A DNA stretch of 64,000 nt. Source: an uncultured Prevotella sp. (lineage in GTDB: Bacteria; Bacteroidota; Bacteroidia; Bacteroidales; Bacteroidaceae). This document shows, one piece after another, positions 24,944 to 34,114 of the stretch. Where the stretch lies: positions 1 to 64,000 of the forward strand of contig OMVI01000030.1 in NCBI GenBank assembly GCA_900314455.1, read 5' to 3'. A program made the position numbers and the translations under genes. The notes under the pieces are model-generated. The model was not told where the DNA came from and did no database searches. It was given only the letters and a program-made list of their open reading frames with translations. The number at the start of each line of letters is the position of its first letter. Position 1 is the stretch's first letter.

Positions 24944-25747
24944 TCACACGTTTTCGACGGGCGTCCAGGTGCTCGGGAAAATGTCAGGATTTTCCCATGC
25001 GTACCACTTCTGAGGATAGAACACGCGCCTGCCGTCATTCTTGTTGAGGCTCGCAGCCCACCAGGAGAACGTGCTGTTGGCAATGATATTGTGACGGCAG
25101 AGAGACATCAGGTACATGTCCTTCCAACTATCATTGCCCGAGTTGCCACTGACGAACGTTGCCCGCGGAACTTTGATGTTGGCCTTTGCCCACTCTATAT
25201 CGTCCGAAAATACGAAAAAGTGAGCCGACGGATTATCTTTCAGTTCCATTTCGATAGCGCGGGTGTAGTATTTCTGCGTACAATAAGCCCCGAAATCATT
25301 CTTATGCTCATCGTCGTAATAGTCGCCGCGGCGCACATGGAGCGAAACGGAATTCGAACCGACTATCTCATCCCTCACAGCCGCGTTCCTCTCGTCCATC
25401 TCAACGTTGCGGAATTTGAACACATTGGCAAGGTCCAGCCCCTCGCTGTACTTTCTGTCGAGCCAGAAACCATCGTAGAAGATACTGTGTTCGTTCTCGT
25501 CGCGTGAGACGATGTGCAGCCGCTGCATTATCGAAGCGCAGTGGCTGATGGTGTCGGTAAGGAAATTGTGGGGCGGAAGCTCAACGCCGAAGATGCTGCT
25601 AAGCAGGAAGTCGGTGTGCGTACGAAGCGAACCGGACCAGTAGCTGCCGCAGATGCGCTCGCCGCTGTGTGTCCTCTTCATCCAAAGATAGAACACATAG
25701 ATGAACATTTGGTTGCCGAGACCGCCTTGGAAGTTGATTATCTTCAT
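24944..25747 (-). CDS. glycosyltransferase family 11 (alpha-1,2-fucosyltransferase-like)
   Basis: A 267-residue cytoplasmic GT11 enzyme. The family N-terminus MKIINFQGGLGNQMFIYVFY fixes the start at 25747. The GDP-fucose site HVRRGDYYDD lies near 138 and the second conserved block IIANSTFSWWAASLN near 225. Such enzymes add alpha-1,2-fucose to surface glycans; the acceptor is unknown. It lies directly after the rpsT terminator, only 7 nt beyond its U-run, so expression may depend on read-through from tRNA-Glu-rpsT. Confidence 0.92.
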   Translation of the reverse strand: MKIINFQGGLGNQMFIYVFYLWMKRTHSGERICGSYWSGSLRTHTDFLLSSIFGVELPPHNFLTDTISHCASIMQRLHIVSRDENEHSIFYDGFWLDRKYSEGLDLANVFKFRNVEMDERNAAVRDEIVGSNSVSLHVRRGDYYDDEHKNDFGAYCTQKYYTRAIEMELKDNPSAHFFVFSDDIEWAKANIKVPRATFVSGNSGNDSWKDMYLMSLCRHNIIANSTFSWWAASLNKNDGRRVFYPQKWYAWENPDIFPSTWTPVENV

Positions 25748-25753
25748 ATCTAT

Positions 25754-25796
25754 TGAAAAACAGAAAGGTCGCATTCCTGTTGGGAACACGACCTTC
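25754..25796 (-). terminator. intrinsic terminator of rpsT
   Basis: On the minus strand GAAGGTCG ... CGACCTTTC with an inner TTCC/GGAA stem, followed by TGTTTTTC. It ends rpsT and directly precedes the GT11 start codon. Confidence 0.8.
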
Positions 25797-25832
25797 TTAT
25801 TCTTTGCTATGGCTATGACTGACGGTTGGGTT

Positions 25833-26087
25833 TTATCCCAGAGCAGCAATATGACGGCACAAACTAGACTTCAAGTTTGCGGCCTTGTTCTTGTGAATTA
25901 TGTTGGTCTTAGCCAGTTTGTCGAGCATTTTCTGTACCGAAGGATACTGCTTGGCAGCCTCGTCCTTGTCGGTAGTTGCGCGCAGCTTACGTACTGCGTT
26001 GCGCATCGTCTTTGCATAATACTTGTTGTGCAAAGTCTTTACCTTGTCCTGACGGAGTCTCTTAAGGTTTGATTTGTGATTTGCCAT
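25833..26087 (-). CDS. rpsT: 30S ribosomal protein S20
   Basis: An 84-residue, highly basic helical protein with the S20 pattern [29 protein letters not shown] and the C-terminal [15 protein letters not shown]. It binds 16S rRNA early in small-subunit assembly. It lies 44 bp downstream of tRNA-Glu on the same strand and probably shares its promoter (26224-26254). Confidence 0.96.
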   Translation of the reverse strand: MANHKSNLKRLRQDKVKTLHNKYYAKTMRNAVRKLRATTDKDEAAKQYPSVQKMLDKLAKTNIIHKNKAANLKSSLCRHIAALG

Positions 26088-26131
26088 CTTCTATTTGTGT
26101 TCTTTTTATTTTTTTCCGTTACGTCGTTATG

Positions 26132-26203
26132 TAGTCCCTAGCAGAATCGAACTGCTCTTTAGAGAATGAAAATCTCTCGTCCTAGCCGATAGACGAAGGG
26201 ACC
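26132..26203 (-). tRNA. tRNA-Glu (anticodon TTC)
   Basis: 72 nt without encoded CCA. Acceptor GGTCCCT/AGGGACT... pairs cleanly; D arm GTCT...GGAC; anticodon stem AGAGA/TCTCT with loop TTTTCAT giving anticodon TTC; T arm GCAG-TTCGATT-CTGC. The discriminator is A. A consensus promoter lies directly upstream. Confidence 0.95.
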
Positions 26204-26223
26204 TTGCGTTAATTTTGCGGGTG

Positions 26224-26254
26224 CAAAGGTAGATGTTTTCTGCCAACTGACCAA
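26224..26254 (-). promoter_or_regulatory. promoter of tRNA-Glu and rpsT
   Basis: On the minus strand TTG (26252-26254), 20 nt, TACCTTTG (26224-26231): exact consensus, about 20 nt before the mature tRNA 5' end. Confidence 0.75.
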
Positions 26255-26293
26255 ATTTTCCGAAATAAATTTTCGTAAAATACTGTATTTTTG

Positions 26294-26301
26294 TACTTTT
26301 G
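26294..26301 (+). promoter_or_regulatory. -7 element of recO
   Basis: TACTTTTG fits TAnnTTTG, 7 nt before the start codon, suggesting a very short leader. The -33 is TTT rather than TTG. Confidence 0.5.
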
Positions 26302-26308
26302 CGACATA

Positions 26309-27034
26309 ATGGAAGTGAAAACTAAGGCAATTGTACTGCGAACGGTTAAGTATGGTGACCAGTCGCTAATCGTCGACATGTTGACTGAAAAACATGGTCG
26401 TGTGTCGTTCATCGTGCGTATCCCGAAGACGAAAAAAGGCAAGCTGCGCAAGCAGTTTTTCAATCCTATGACGGTTCTCGAAATCGATTTCGACTACCAT
26501 CAGCGCTCCCGTCTTCAGCATTTGCGTGACGCCCGCATCGCCGTTCCTCTGAATTCCATTGCCATGAATCCGTCGAAGATGGCGATAACGATATTCCTTG
26601 CCGAGTTCCTGGCTTACGTTACGCGTGACGAACAGGGCGACAGCGCTTTGTACGGGTATGTGGAAACGGGACTGCGGTTGCTGGATGCGGCAACGGAAGA
26701 TTATGCCAACTTCCACATTGTCTTTATGATACAGTTGAGCCGCTTCGCCGGTTTCTGGCCGAATCTTGACGATTACTACCATGGCTGTGTGTTCGACATG
26801 CGCGAGGGAAGGTACGCTTCGTCGGTGCCACTGCATACCGACTTCCTCGATTCGCGAGAGTCGCGCTTCGCCAACTTCCTCGTCAAGCTCGACTTCTACA
26901 CCATGCGCCATCTTCATCTTAATGGTGCGCAGCGCAACCAGATTGCCGATATCATCATCGGATACTATCGCCTGCACATCCCTCTTATGCCTGAGCTGCG
27001 GTCGTTGGCTGTGTTGAGAGAGGTGTTCAGGTGA
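26309..27034 (+). CDS. recO: DNA repair protein RecO
   Basis: A recombination mediator that loads RecA onto SSB-coated single strands with RecF and RecR. The N-terminal OB fold begins MEVKTKAIVLRTVKYGDQSL, with IVDMLTEKHGRVSFIVR; the helical C-terminal part contains NFHIVFMIQLSRFAGFWPNL. The zinc-finger cysteines of some RecO proteins are missing, as usual in Bacteroidota. The length of 241 residues is normal. The start at 26309 is preferred over 26291 because the latter lies within the -7 element. Confidence 0.95.
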   Translation: MEVKTKAIVLRTVKYGDQSLIVDMLTEKHGRVSFIVRIPKTKKGKLRKQFFNPMTVLEIDFDYHQRSRLQHLRDARIAVPLNSIAMNPSKMAITIFLAEFLAYVTRDEQGDSALYGYVETGLRLLDAATEDYANFHIVFMIQLSRFAGFWPNLDDYYHGCVFDMREGRYASSVPLHTDFLDSRESRFANFLVKLDFYTMRHLHLNGAQRNQIADIIIGYYRLHIPLMPELRSLAVLREVFR

Positions 27035-27055
27035 AATTGGGGTATGGAAAAGCCG

Positions 27056-27140
27056 AACCAAGGCCAGCTAAAGCCCACCCAAGCCCGAAGGGTTGTCCTA
27101 CCCAAGCCCTTGCCAAGGGAGGGGTGTTGAAGTGATTTGT
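27056..27140. repeat. CCCAAGCC/GGGAGGGG palindrome cluster
   Basis: Two degenerate copies (CCCACCCAAGCCCGAAGGG and CCCAAGCCCTTGCCAAGGG) followed by GAGGGGTGTTGAAGTGATTTGTGGGTG. It is part of a repeat island filling the gap between the convergent recO and ftsZ genes. Confidence 0.65.
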
Positions 27141-27242
27141 GGGTGTTTGCGTGGTAGAATGTGGTTGTTTGCATGGCTGGGGCTTCTTTTTTAGAATATG
27201 AAAGGTTTACTCTTAGAATGCGAAAGCTCAAATCTTAGATTG

Positions 27243-27330
27243 ATTTTTAATTTAAAAACGAATGAAAAATAATTTATTTTTGTGAGAAAAATAAATTAAA
27301 AATTAGATAAAAATAAATTAAAAATCAATA
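27243..27330. repeat. 22-bp-unit phased A-tract array, copy 2
   Basis: Units of A5-T-A3-T2-A5 type, the first two inverted or degenerate, without the CTTTGACAT tail of the other copies. It lies in the recO-ftsZ convergent gap. Confidence 0.7.
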
Positions 27331-27393
27331 CGAAAGTTATCGCGTTGTAATTCAAAACGTTAGCGCTGGGAATTTAAAAGGTCTTCTCCAGTA

Positions 27394-27444
27394 TAAAAAA
27401 AGACTGCCCAAGTTCTCCCGAACGAGAAAACTTGGGTAGTCTTA
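27394..27444 (-). terminator. strong terminator of the cell-wall/division cluster
   Basis: On the minus strand AAGACTACCCAAGTT ... AACTTGGGCAGTCTT with an inner TCTC/GAGA, one mismatch in the stem, followed by TTTTTTT. It lies 150 bp after the ftsZ stop codon. Confidence 0.9.
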
Positions 27445-27545
27445 TACATATTTTAGTGTATGGTTAAGCAACTTATTGTTAATTGGAAGACCTTTTAGAC
27501 TTTCATTAAAGTTGCTTATTAATCTTGCTATATCCACAAATCATT

Positions 27546-27582
27546 TCAACATCCCTCCCATTCGGGAGGGCTTGGGCAGGCT
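27546..27582. repeat. CCCTCCC/GGGAGGG palindrome
   Basis: CAACATCCCTCCC-ATTC-GGGAGGGCTTGGGC: a well-preserved family copy just after the ftsZ stop codon. Confidence 0.75.
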
Positions 27583-27595
27583 TTCCCTTATCTGA

Positions 27596-28927
27596 TTAGT
27601 CAACGAAGCTGATGACACCCTGCACCGGTTCGCTCTTGTCAGGTTTGTCCGTGTCTGTTGCCGGTACGTTAGTGTTCTTAATGTCTTGCAGCATCTGTTT
27701 CGTGCGCTTGTATGTCGGCGTATTCTCAACAGCAAGGATGATGTCGTCGTTGTCGAGGTCCTCAGAGTTGAAGAAGAAGATATGCGGACGGCGCTTGTAG
27801 TGAGTCTTCTCCGTGTTCTTGTAGTAACGCTCGCGGCGGTCGCGCTTGTCGGCTTCCTCCTCTTCCTCCTTGCGGATGCGTTCCAGGTCTTCCTGCTTCT
27901 GATGCTGTATGTGCTTGTCCATGCCATCGACGTTTTCGATACCGAAACCGGTAGCAAGGATGGTGACCTTGACTTTCTTTCCGAGCTCAGGGTCAAGCGC
28001 AACGCCCCACTTCAGTTCGAAGCCGTCGCCGAAACGCCCCATGAAGTCGTTGACATCGTTCATCTCGTCCATTGTCAGCGATGAGCTGTCTTTCGACTTC
28101 TCATTGCAGAAGTTGATGGAGAGAAGTATCTTCTTGGCGTTGTAGATGTCGTTGTCGTTGAGCAGCGGAGAGTTGAGCGCATTGTCGATAGCCTGCTTTA
28201 CACGTCCTTCGCCTTCGCCATAGCCGGTTGACATGATAGCCACGCCACCGTCCTTGAGCACCGTCTTCACATCGTTGAAGTCGAGGTTGATAAGTCCGTG
28301 TACAGTGATAATCTCAGCAATGCTCTTCGCAGCGACGCTCAGAGTGTCGTCAGCCTTTCCGAAAGCATCAACGAGCGTGAGGTCAGGGTATATCTCGCGC
28401 AACCGCTCATTGTTGATAACGAGCAGTGCATCGACGTGTTTTGCCATTTCTTCGACACCGTCCAGAGCCTGGTCAATCTTCTTGTTGCCTTCGAATTTGA
28501 ACGGAATGGTGACGATACCGACGGTCAGAATGCCCATGTCCTTGCTGACACGTGCGATGACCGGAGCCGCTCCCGTTCCTGTTCCACCGCCCATTCCGGC
28601 TGTGATGAATGCCATCCTGGTGCCGTCGTCGAGCATGTTCTTTATCTCGTCGAGAGTGTCCTCGGCTGCCTGACGTGCACGCTCAGGCTTGTTTCCGGCT
28701 CCGAGTCCTTCCTTTCCGAGCTGCAAGTGCACAGGTACAGGACTGTCGTTGAGTGCCTGCGCATCGGTATTGCAAAGTACGAAGCTGACATCGTGGATGC
28801 CCTCGTGGTACATGTGGTTGACAGCATTGCCGCCGCCACCGCCTACGCCAATGACTTTTATGATGCTATCGTTCTTTTCGGGCTCGCCAAAGTCGAGTAT
28901 ATCTACTTTCTTATTATTGTCTGGCAT
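27596..28927 (-). CDS. ftsZ: cell division protein FtsZ
   Basis: The tubulin-like GTPase forming the Z ring. Nucleotide motifs IKVIGVGGGGGNAVNHM (23-39) and GGGTGTG (113-119), T7 loop NLDFNDVKTVL. After the core (about residue 320) comes a charged coiled linker (QHQKQEDLERIRKEEEEEAD) and a C-terminal region with the Bacteroidota pattern SEDLDNDDIILAVENTPTYK. The last residues (GVISFVD) are the likely partner-binding peptide. It is the last gene of the mraZ-ftsZ cluster. Confidence 0.97.
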   Translation of the reverse strand: MPDNNKKVDILDFGEPEKNDSIIKVIGVGGGGGNAVNHMYHEGIHDVSFVLCNTDAQALNDSPVPVHLQLGKEGLGAGNKPERARQAAEDTLDEIKNMLDDGTRMAFITAGMGGGTGTGAAPVIARVSKDMGILTVGIVTIPFKFEGNKKIDQALDGVEEMAKHVDALLVINNERLREIYPDLTLVDAFGKADDTLSVAAKSIAEIITVHGLINLDFNDVKTVLKDGGVAIMSTGYGEGEGRVKQAIDNALNSPLLNDNDIYNAKKILLSINFCNEKSKDSSSLTMDEMNDVNDFMGRFGDGFELKWGVALDPELGKKVKVTILATGFGIENVDGMDKHIQHQKQEDLERIRKEEEEEADKRDRRERYYKNTEKTHYKRRPHIFFFNSEDLDNDDIILAVENTPTYKRTKQMLQDIKNTNVPATDTDKPDKSEPVQGVISFVD

Positions 28928-28985
28928 ATTTCAATCTGTTCTTTGTGTTCGATAATTATCTTGTCATTAACTCCCAGCGCGCCGC

Positions 28986-30446
28986 TTATTCTTCGTCGTC
29001 TTCGGACATAACCTTGTTGATGAAGTTCTTGAAGCTGCGTCCAATCTTGTTCAGTGGATTGTTCTTACGCTTTTCTTCTTCTTCAATGCGCTTGCGTTCC
29101 TCTTCCTCTTCACGCTGCTTGCGGCGTTCTTCCTCGCGCTTGCGGCGTTCTTCCTCTTCGCGTTTCTTCTTCTCGGCGGCTGTAGGTACCACGCCACCGT
29201 TCAGCTCGTTGGCGCTGCGCGGGTTGCTGTGGATAGTTGCCGTGGTAGGTCTTTCGCCCTGTTTCGTGTTGTTGAAGAGGTCGCTTGTTGGGTCAATCTC
29301 CTCGCCGGCACAGTTCATGTCGCCCTTGGCGAGCAGTCCGAGAACCGTGTTCATGCGTCCGTCGTTAGCCTTTATGAGAGGATTGTTCGAGTTGATGGTC
29401 TGTGTCACGAAGCGGGCGATGCGTATCTTCTCCACGTGAGTGTGGTTGTAGAAGGCGCGGCGAATGTTCGGCATGTTCGAACCACCGCCCGTTATGATGA
29501 TGCCACCTAGCAGCTTGTCGGCATACTCTGAAGGAACCTGATACCATACGTTCTCGACGATTTCCTGAACACGGCTCTCGACGATTTCAACAAACCTGCG
29601 GCACTCTATCGAACGGTCCTCGTCGATAGGCAGTGTCTGCTGGTTGTCGATGTCAGCCTCGTCAGTGTAAGCGCTGCCATATTTGAGTTTCAGCTTCTCG
29701 GCATCGGCTTCTTCAATTTGCAGCGATGCTATGTCGCGTGTTACGCTGTTGCCTCCAAGAGGAATGACGGCGAGGTGGCGTAGTATGTTCTTATAGTAAA
29801 CGGAAACAGTTGTGGTGTCGGCACCGAGGTCAACGAGTACGCATCCGCCGCGCTTCTCTGCATCGCTGAGTACGCTGTCGGCAAGTGCGAGTGGTGCGAG
29901 GTAGAGTTCGGCAATGGCGATGTTTGCCTTTTCGAAGCAGTCGTTCAAGTCATCGTAGAACTTCTTGCGCCATAGTATGTTGAGAAAGTTGCCTTCCAGA
30001 CGTGTTGCCTTTATGCCGACAGGGTCGAGCTGGTAGACGTTGTCGACCTTGTACTCCTGTGTTGCGGCGTCAAGGATTTCCTGGTCGGGATAGCTCATGT
30101 TGCGGTTGGCATCCATCAGCTCGTTTATCATCTCGTTGGTAATGACTGTCTCCTCCGGGAATTCTTTCACAATGACGTTGTGAATGCTACGGATTGACTG
30201 TCCTCCAACACCGACGTAGACCTGTGTTATCTCGTGCTTGAGCTGCGCCTTCATCTTGTTGATGATGCTGGTGATGCACTGCTGGGTCTTGGCGATATTG
30301 TAGACGACGCCCTTGCGGATGCACTTCGTGGAGTCCTCCGTGACAACGGCAAGGACATTTATGCTGCCGTCAGGGTTCTTGCGCCCTGCTATGCCTCTGA
30401 TGTTTGATGAGCCTAATTCGATGGCTACTATAAAATCGTTTGCCAT
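28986..30446 (-). CDS. ftsA: cell division protein FtsA
   Basis: An actin-like protein that tethers FtsZ to the membrane. N-terminal ATPase motif FIVAIELGSSNIRGIAG, phosphate-2 motif GCVLVDLGADTTTVSVY, adenosine motif GGIIITGGGSNMPNIRRAF. The C-terminus is a long charged stretch rich in Glu/Arg/Lys (about 425-465), then NPLNKIGRSFKNFINKVMSE, which has the amphipathic pattern expected for the membrane-targeting helix. It sits between ftsQ and ftsZ. Confidence 0.96.
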   Translation of the reverse strand: MANDFIVAIELGSSNIRGIAGRKNPDGSINVLAVVTEDSTKCIRKGVVYNIAKTQQCITSIINKMKAQLKHEITQVYVGVGGQSIRSIHNVIVKEFPEETVITNEMINELMDANRNMSYPDQEILDAATQEYKVDNVYQLDPVGIKATRLEGNFLNILWRKKFYDDLNDCFEKANIAIAELYLAPLALADSVLSDAEKRGGCVLVDLGADTTTVSVYYKNILRHLAVIPLGGNSVTRDIASLQIEEADAEKLKLKYGSAYTDEADIDNQQTLPIDEDRSIECRRFVEIVESRVQEIVENVWYQVPSEYADKLLGGIIITGGGSNMPNIRRAFYNHTHVEKIRIARFVTQTINSNNPLIKANDGRMNTVLGLLAKGDMNCAGEEIDPTSDLFNNTKQGERPTTATIHSNPRSANELNGGVVPTAAEKKKREEEERRKREEERRKQREEEEERKRIEEEEKRKNNPLNKIGRSFKNFINKVMSEDDEE

Positions 30447-30503
30447 AAACTATATGTATTTTCTTGTTTCTTCTGTGTTCTTTGTTCCCGTTTGCCGTCA
30501 ATG

Positions 30504-31442
30504 TCACTCCGTCAGTTCGTGACGCGAGAGGGTGTCGGCATTGTGCTTCGCCTCCTTCTTTGCCGGGGCGTCCTTCTTCGCCGTAGCGTCGATGTTGCCA
30601 TTGTCGCCCTCGTCGGATGCTGAAGACTGAGGCTCGTTGCCGTGCTTGCGGCATACAATCTGGTTGTCGAGCTCCACGTCGATGTAGGAATACTTGTTCC
30701 AGCCTGCCTTGCTGAGCCCGTACTTGTAGAATTTCAGCGTCCGGTCGAGCTTGCTATTTACATAGTCGGTAACCTTTTGGGATATTTCGCCCTTGTATTT
30801 TCCCGTCGGAAGCTCACCTATATATATAATGTGACCACCGACGCGTGGAACGAGTTCGATGCCGTGGTTGGGCAGTACGTTTATCTGCTCTATCTGGTTC
30901 TTCCAGAAATCGTTTGCCATTATGGCGCGTGCCATAGGCGTTATGTAGTACTTCGCAAACACATCGCTGACGGAACCGGTGACGATGATGAGGTCGCTGG
31001 TGTACTTGGAGTTCGGCATTATGCCGCCCTGGTCGTCGAGATAGTAGTCGGCACCGCGGTCGCTCTTTATGCGGATGAGCGGTGTGCGCTGCGTTACGAT
31101 GATGCAGACGTGGCCGTTCTCCGTCTTGTAGCATTCGGCTGTCTTTACGAACGGAATGCCGCTGCCGCCGTTGCGGGGTGCCATGGCATCCTCGAGGCTG
31201 CGCGGGTTTATCTCGCTCATCTTCTTTCCGAGCGGATAGAGACCCTTGTCGGTGAGTATCTTCTTTATTTCGTCCGCGCTGAGGAACCCTGCGTCACTGG
31301 AGTCGGCCACGCTTATCTCTACCTTAGAGCATGCCATATCCGTCGTCTTAGGTTTGTTGAAAGACGTAACGGCTAGGACGAGGTACACGCCGAGTACCAC
31401 GTCCATGACTCCAATGATGATGTTCTTCAGTCTTGGCTTCAC
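30504..31442 (-). CDS. ftsQ: cell division protein FtsQ
   Basis: A divisome protein with a single transmembrane helix near the N-terminus (about 8-28, IIIGVMDVVLGVYLVLAVTS), a POTRA-like domain (EIKKILTDKGLYPLGKKMSE) and a beta domain with VTQRTPLIRIKSDRGADYYL. The C-terminal tail is Ala/Lys-rich and low-complexity (KKDAPAKKEAKHNAD). Sequence conservation is low, as normal; its position between murC and ftsA, with a 4-bp ATGA overlap with murC, makes the assignment firm. Confidence 0.93.
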   Translation of the reverse strand: MKPRLKNIIIGVMDVVLGVYLVLAVTSFNKPKTTDMACSKVEISVADSSDAGFLSADEIKKILTDKGLYPLGKKMSEINPRSLEDAMAPRNGGSGIPFVKTAECYKTENGHVCIIVTQRTPLIRIKSDRGADYYLDDQGGIMPNSKYTSDLIIVTGSVSDVFAKYYITPMARAIMANDFWKNQIEQINVLPNHGIELVPRVGGHIIYIGELPTGKYKGEISQKVTDYVNSKLDRTLKFYKYGLSKAGWNKYSYIDVELDNQIVCRKHGNEPQSSASDEGDNGNIDATAKKDAPAKKEAKHNADTLSRHELTE

Positions 31443-32821
31443 TTTTCTTTGTCCTTAATAAGCTCCTCTATCTTCGGAACGAGGTCGTCGAGGTTGCCGG
31501 CTCCTAGTATTTCGAGTACGTCGAAGTCGCGTCCTGCAACGTATTCCAGTACGTCGCCCTTCTTGATGAGGGTCTTCTTGACGCCCGGTTTGATATTGTC
31601 GTAGATGAGTTTGCTTGTCACTCCGGGGATAGGCTCTTCACGGGCGGGGTATATCTCTGTAAGTACTACCTCGTCGAAATTGCTCAGAGCTGCTGCGAAA
31701 TCTTTGTAGAAGTCGCGTGTGCGGGTGTAGAGGTGCGGCTGGAACATAACCGTAATCTTGCGGTCGGGGTAGAGCTCGCGAAGGCTCTTTGCACTTTGCA
31801 GTATCTCCTTCGGGTGATGTCCGTAGTCGGAAAGCAGTACGTGACGGGCGTTGCGTATCTTGAAGTCGAAGCGGCGGTCAACTCCCTTGTAGGTCTTCAT
31901 GCCGTTCCGTATCTCGTCGGCTGTGCAACCGTTGAGCTGTGCAAGTGCCATTGCTGCCACACCGTTCTCTATGTTGATTGGAATAGGTTGTCCCAGTTCC
32001 ACGTCCTTTATGTTTCCGACAGGCGAAACGAAGTCGAAGGTAATCTCTCCGTTCTCGATGCGGATGTTCTCGGCATGGAAATCGCCCTCGTCGCGACTGT
32101 ATGTGTAAGTCTTGACGCCGTCCTGCACGTTCGGTTTCATTTCCAGATTGGTGTGGATAATGAGTGCGCCGCCCGGCTGGATGAGCTCCGTGTAGTGGCG
32201 GAAGCTCTCAAGATAAGCCTCCTTTGTGCCGTAAACGTCGAGGTGGTCGGGGTCTGTGGCGGTGATAACGGTCATCCACGGACGAAGCCAATGGAAACTG
32301 CGGTCGAACTCATCAGCCTCGATGACGACGTAGTCGCTCTTGTCCGAGAGTATGTAGTTGGTGCCGTAGTTCTTCGATATGCCACCGAGGAAGGCGTTGC
32401 AGTCAACATGGCTCTGGTGCATAATATGTGCGCACATCGTCGAAGTTGTGGTCTTGCCGTGGGTTCCGGCAACGCAGAGTCCCTTGTGGGCGCGTGTCAG
32501 GATACCGAGAACTTGTGCACGCTTCTGCACTTCGAATCCGTTCTGGCGGAAGTAGTTCAGTTCCTTGTGTGTAGCAGGTATTGCCGGAGTGTAGACAACG
32601 AGTGTCGACTTCGGCTCGCGGCATGCGTTCGGTATCTGGTCGATGTCGTCCTTGTAGTGCAATATCATGCCTTCACGCTCAAGAGTGCGTGTCAGCGGTG
32701 TCGTTGTCTTGTCGTAACCGGCAACTATCAGTCCCTTGTGCATGAAGTAACGGGCGATGGCGCTCATGCCGATACCGCCTGCTCCGATGAAATAAACGGA
32801 TTTGATGTCTTTCAGTTCCAT
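31439..32821 (-). CDS. murC: UDP-N-acetylmuramate-L-alanine ligase
   Basis: Adds L-Ala to UDP-MurNAc, the first amino-acid step of the peptidoglycan stem peptide. Rossmann motif FIGAGGIGMSAIARYF (near 11), ATP loop GTHGKTTTSTM, central EADEFDRSF and AC-terminal ligase domain with DYGHHPKEI. The length of 460 residues is normal. A decamer-type leader array lies 20 bp upstream (32841-32880). Confidence 0.97.
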   Translation of the reverse strand: MELKDIKSVYFIGAGGIGMSAIARYFMHKGLIVAGYDKTTTPLTRTLEREGMILHYKDDIDQIPNACREPKSTLVVYTPAIPATHKELNYFRQNGFEVQKRAQVLGILTRAHKGLCVAGTHGKTTTSTMCAHIMHQSHVDCNAFLGGISKNYGTNYILSDKSDYVVIEADEFDRSFHWLRPWMTVITATDPDHLDVYGTKEAYLESFRHYTELIQPGGALIIHTNLEMKPNVQDGVKTYTYSRDEGDFHAENIRIENGEITFDFVSPVGNIKDVELGQPIPINIENGVAAMALAQLNGCTADEIRNGMKTYKGVDRRFDFKIRNARHVLLSDYGHHPKEILQSAKSLRELYPDRKITVMFQPHLYTRTRDFYKDFAAALSNFDEVVLTEIYPAREEPIPGVTSKLIYDNIKPGVKKTLIKKGDVLEYVAGRDFDVLEILGAGNLDDLVPKIEELIKDKEK

Positions 32822-32840
32822 TGCTTTTTCTTGTTTGGGG

Positions 32841-32880
32841 TGCTATAGACTATATAGACTTTTTATAGATTTTGCTGACT
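32841..32880 (-). repeat. GTCTATA tandem array before murC
   Basis: Read on the minus strand: AATCTATAAA, AAGTCTATAT, AGTCTATAGC, about 10 bp apart. The unit resembles the array at 63584-63667. Confidence 0.6.
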
Positions 32881-32910
32881 AATATTGATGTGGCGGGGTG
32901 GGGAAGAGTG

Positions 32911-34029
32911 CTATTCGGCACCCTTGACGAGCTTCAGAACCTCGTCGGCAATTACGTCGTCGGCGTTGCGGAGCTTGAGTCCCATCTCCTTGACGTTGGT
33001 GCTCAGAGCCGCAAGCTCTTTGTCGTCGGCTACCGTCTTTACGGCAAGGGCGAGCAACTTGTCGGGTGCCTCGGCGTCTTCGACGTACAATGCGGCGTGG
33101 CGGTTGACCAGTGCCATTGCATTCTTGCGCTGATGGTCCTCGGCAACGTTAGGGCTTGGAACGAGGATGACGGGCTTTCCGATGAGCTGGAACTCACTGA
33201 TGGAGCTTGCTCCGGCACGGCTGATGACGAGATCGGCAGCCTTGTAGGCCGCACCCATGTCGCTTACGAAGTCGAGTATCTTCAGGTTGGGTAGTTCTTT
33301 GCCCTTCATGAACTCCATAATCTTGGCGTTGTAGTACTTGCCGGTTTGCCAAATGAACTGCACTCCGCTGTCGCGGACAATGTCGAGGTGCTGCTGTATG
33401 CTTTCGTTCATTGTCCTTGCGCCGAGGCTTCCGCCAACGATGAGGATTGTCTTCTTGTCGGGGGCGAGTCCAAAGCTCTCGCGTGCCTGCTCCTTAGTCA
33501 TAGGGGAGTCGAGCACGTTCTGACGTACAGGGTTGCCGGTCATGATGATATGGCCGGCTGGGAAGAAGCGTTCCATTCCTTCGTAGGCAACGCATATCTT
33601 CTGAACCTTGTTGGCGAGAAGTTTGTTGGTGACGCCTGCGTATGAGTTTTGCTCCTGAATGAGGCACGGAATGTGCATCTTGGCGCACTCATACAGTGTT
33701 GCTCCGCTGGCATATCCGCCCACTCCGACTGCCGCCATTGGCTTGAAGTCTTTTATTATACGGCGTGCGAGACGCAGACTCTTTGCCAAGTCCCACAGAA
33801 CGGCGAAGTTCTTGAGTATGTGGGAACGGTTGAAGCCTTTTATAGGCAGTCCTTTTATCTCGTAACCGGCAGCTGGTACGCGCTGCATTTCCATGCGTCC
33901 TTCTGCGCCAACGAAAAGTATCTTGGCGTCGGGGCGCTTCCGTTTTATTGCGTTAGCAATGGAGACAGCTGGGAAGATATGACCTCCGGTTCCGCCTCCG
34001 CTTATTATTATTCTCAGTTCCTTGTCCAT
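32911..34029 (-). CDS. murG: UDP-GlcNAc transferase MurG
   Basis: Makes lipid II by transferring GlcNAc to lipid I on the inner face of the membrane. N-terminal loop ISGGGTGGHIFPAVSIA (9-25), GVGGYASG (81-88), second-domain loop VGGSLGARTMN and the UDP-GlcNAc site SRAGASSISEFQLIGKPVIL. The length of 372 residues is normal. Confidence 0.97.
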   Translation of the reverse strand: MDKELRIIISGGGTGGHIFPAVSIANAIKRKRPDAKILFVGAEGRMEMQRVPAAGYEIKGLPIKGFNRSHILKNFAVLWDLAKSLRLARRIIKDFKPMAAVGVGGYASGATLYECAKMHIPCLIQEQNSYAGVTNKLLANKVQKICVAYEGMERFFPAGHIIMTGNPVRQNVLDSPMTKEQARESFGLAPDKKTILIVGGSLGARTMNESIQQHLDIVRDSGVQFIWQTGKYYNAKIMEFMKGKELPNLKILDFVSDMGAAYKAADLVISRAGASSISEFQLIGKPVILVPSPNVAEDHQRKNAMALVNRHAALYVEDAEAPDKLLALAVKTVADDKELAALSTNVKEMGLKLRNADDVIADEVLKLVKGAE

Positions 34030-34114
34030 AACAGCTCTTCTGTTTTAACGGCAAAGATAATAATATTTTCTGTTTTAAGGTAATTTTACGACTATTTTAA
34101 ATATTATCAACATT

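Noticed and set aside
31733..32848. 371-codon frame antisense to murC
   Set aside because: A mirror frame of a highly conserved gene; no family resemblance.
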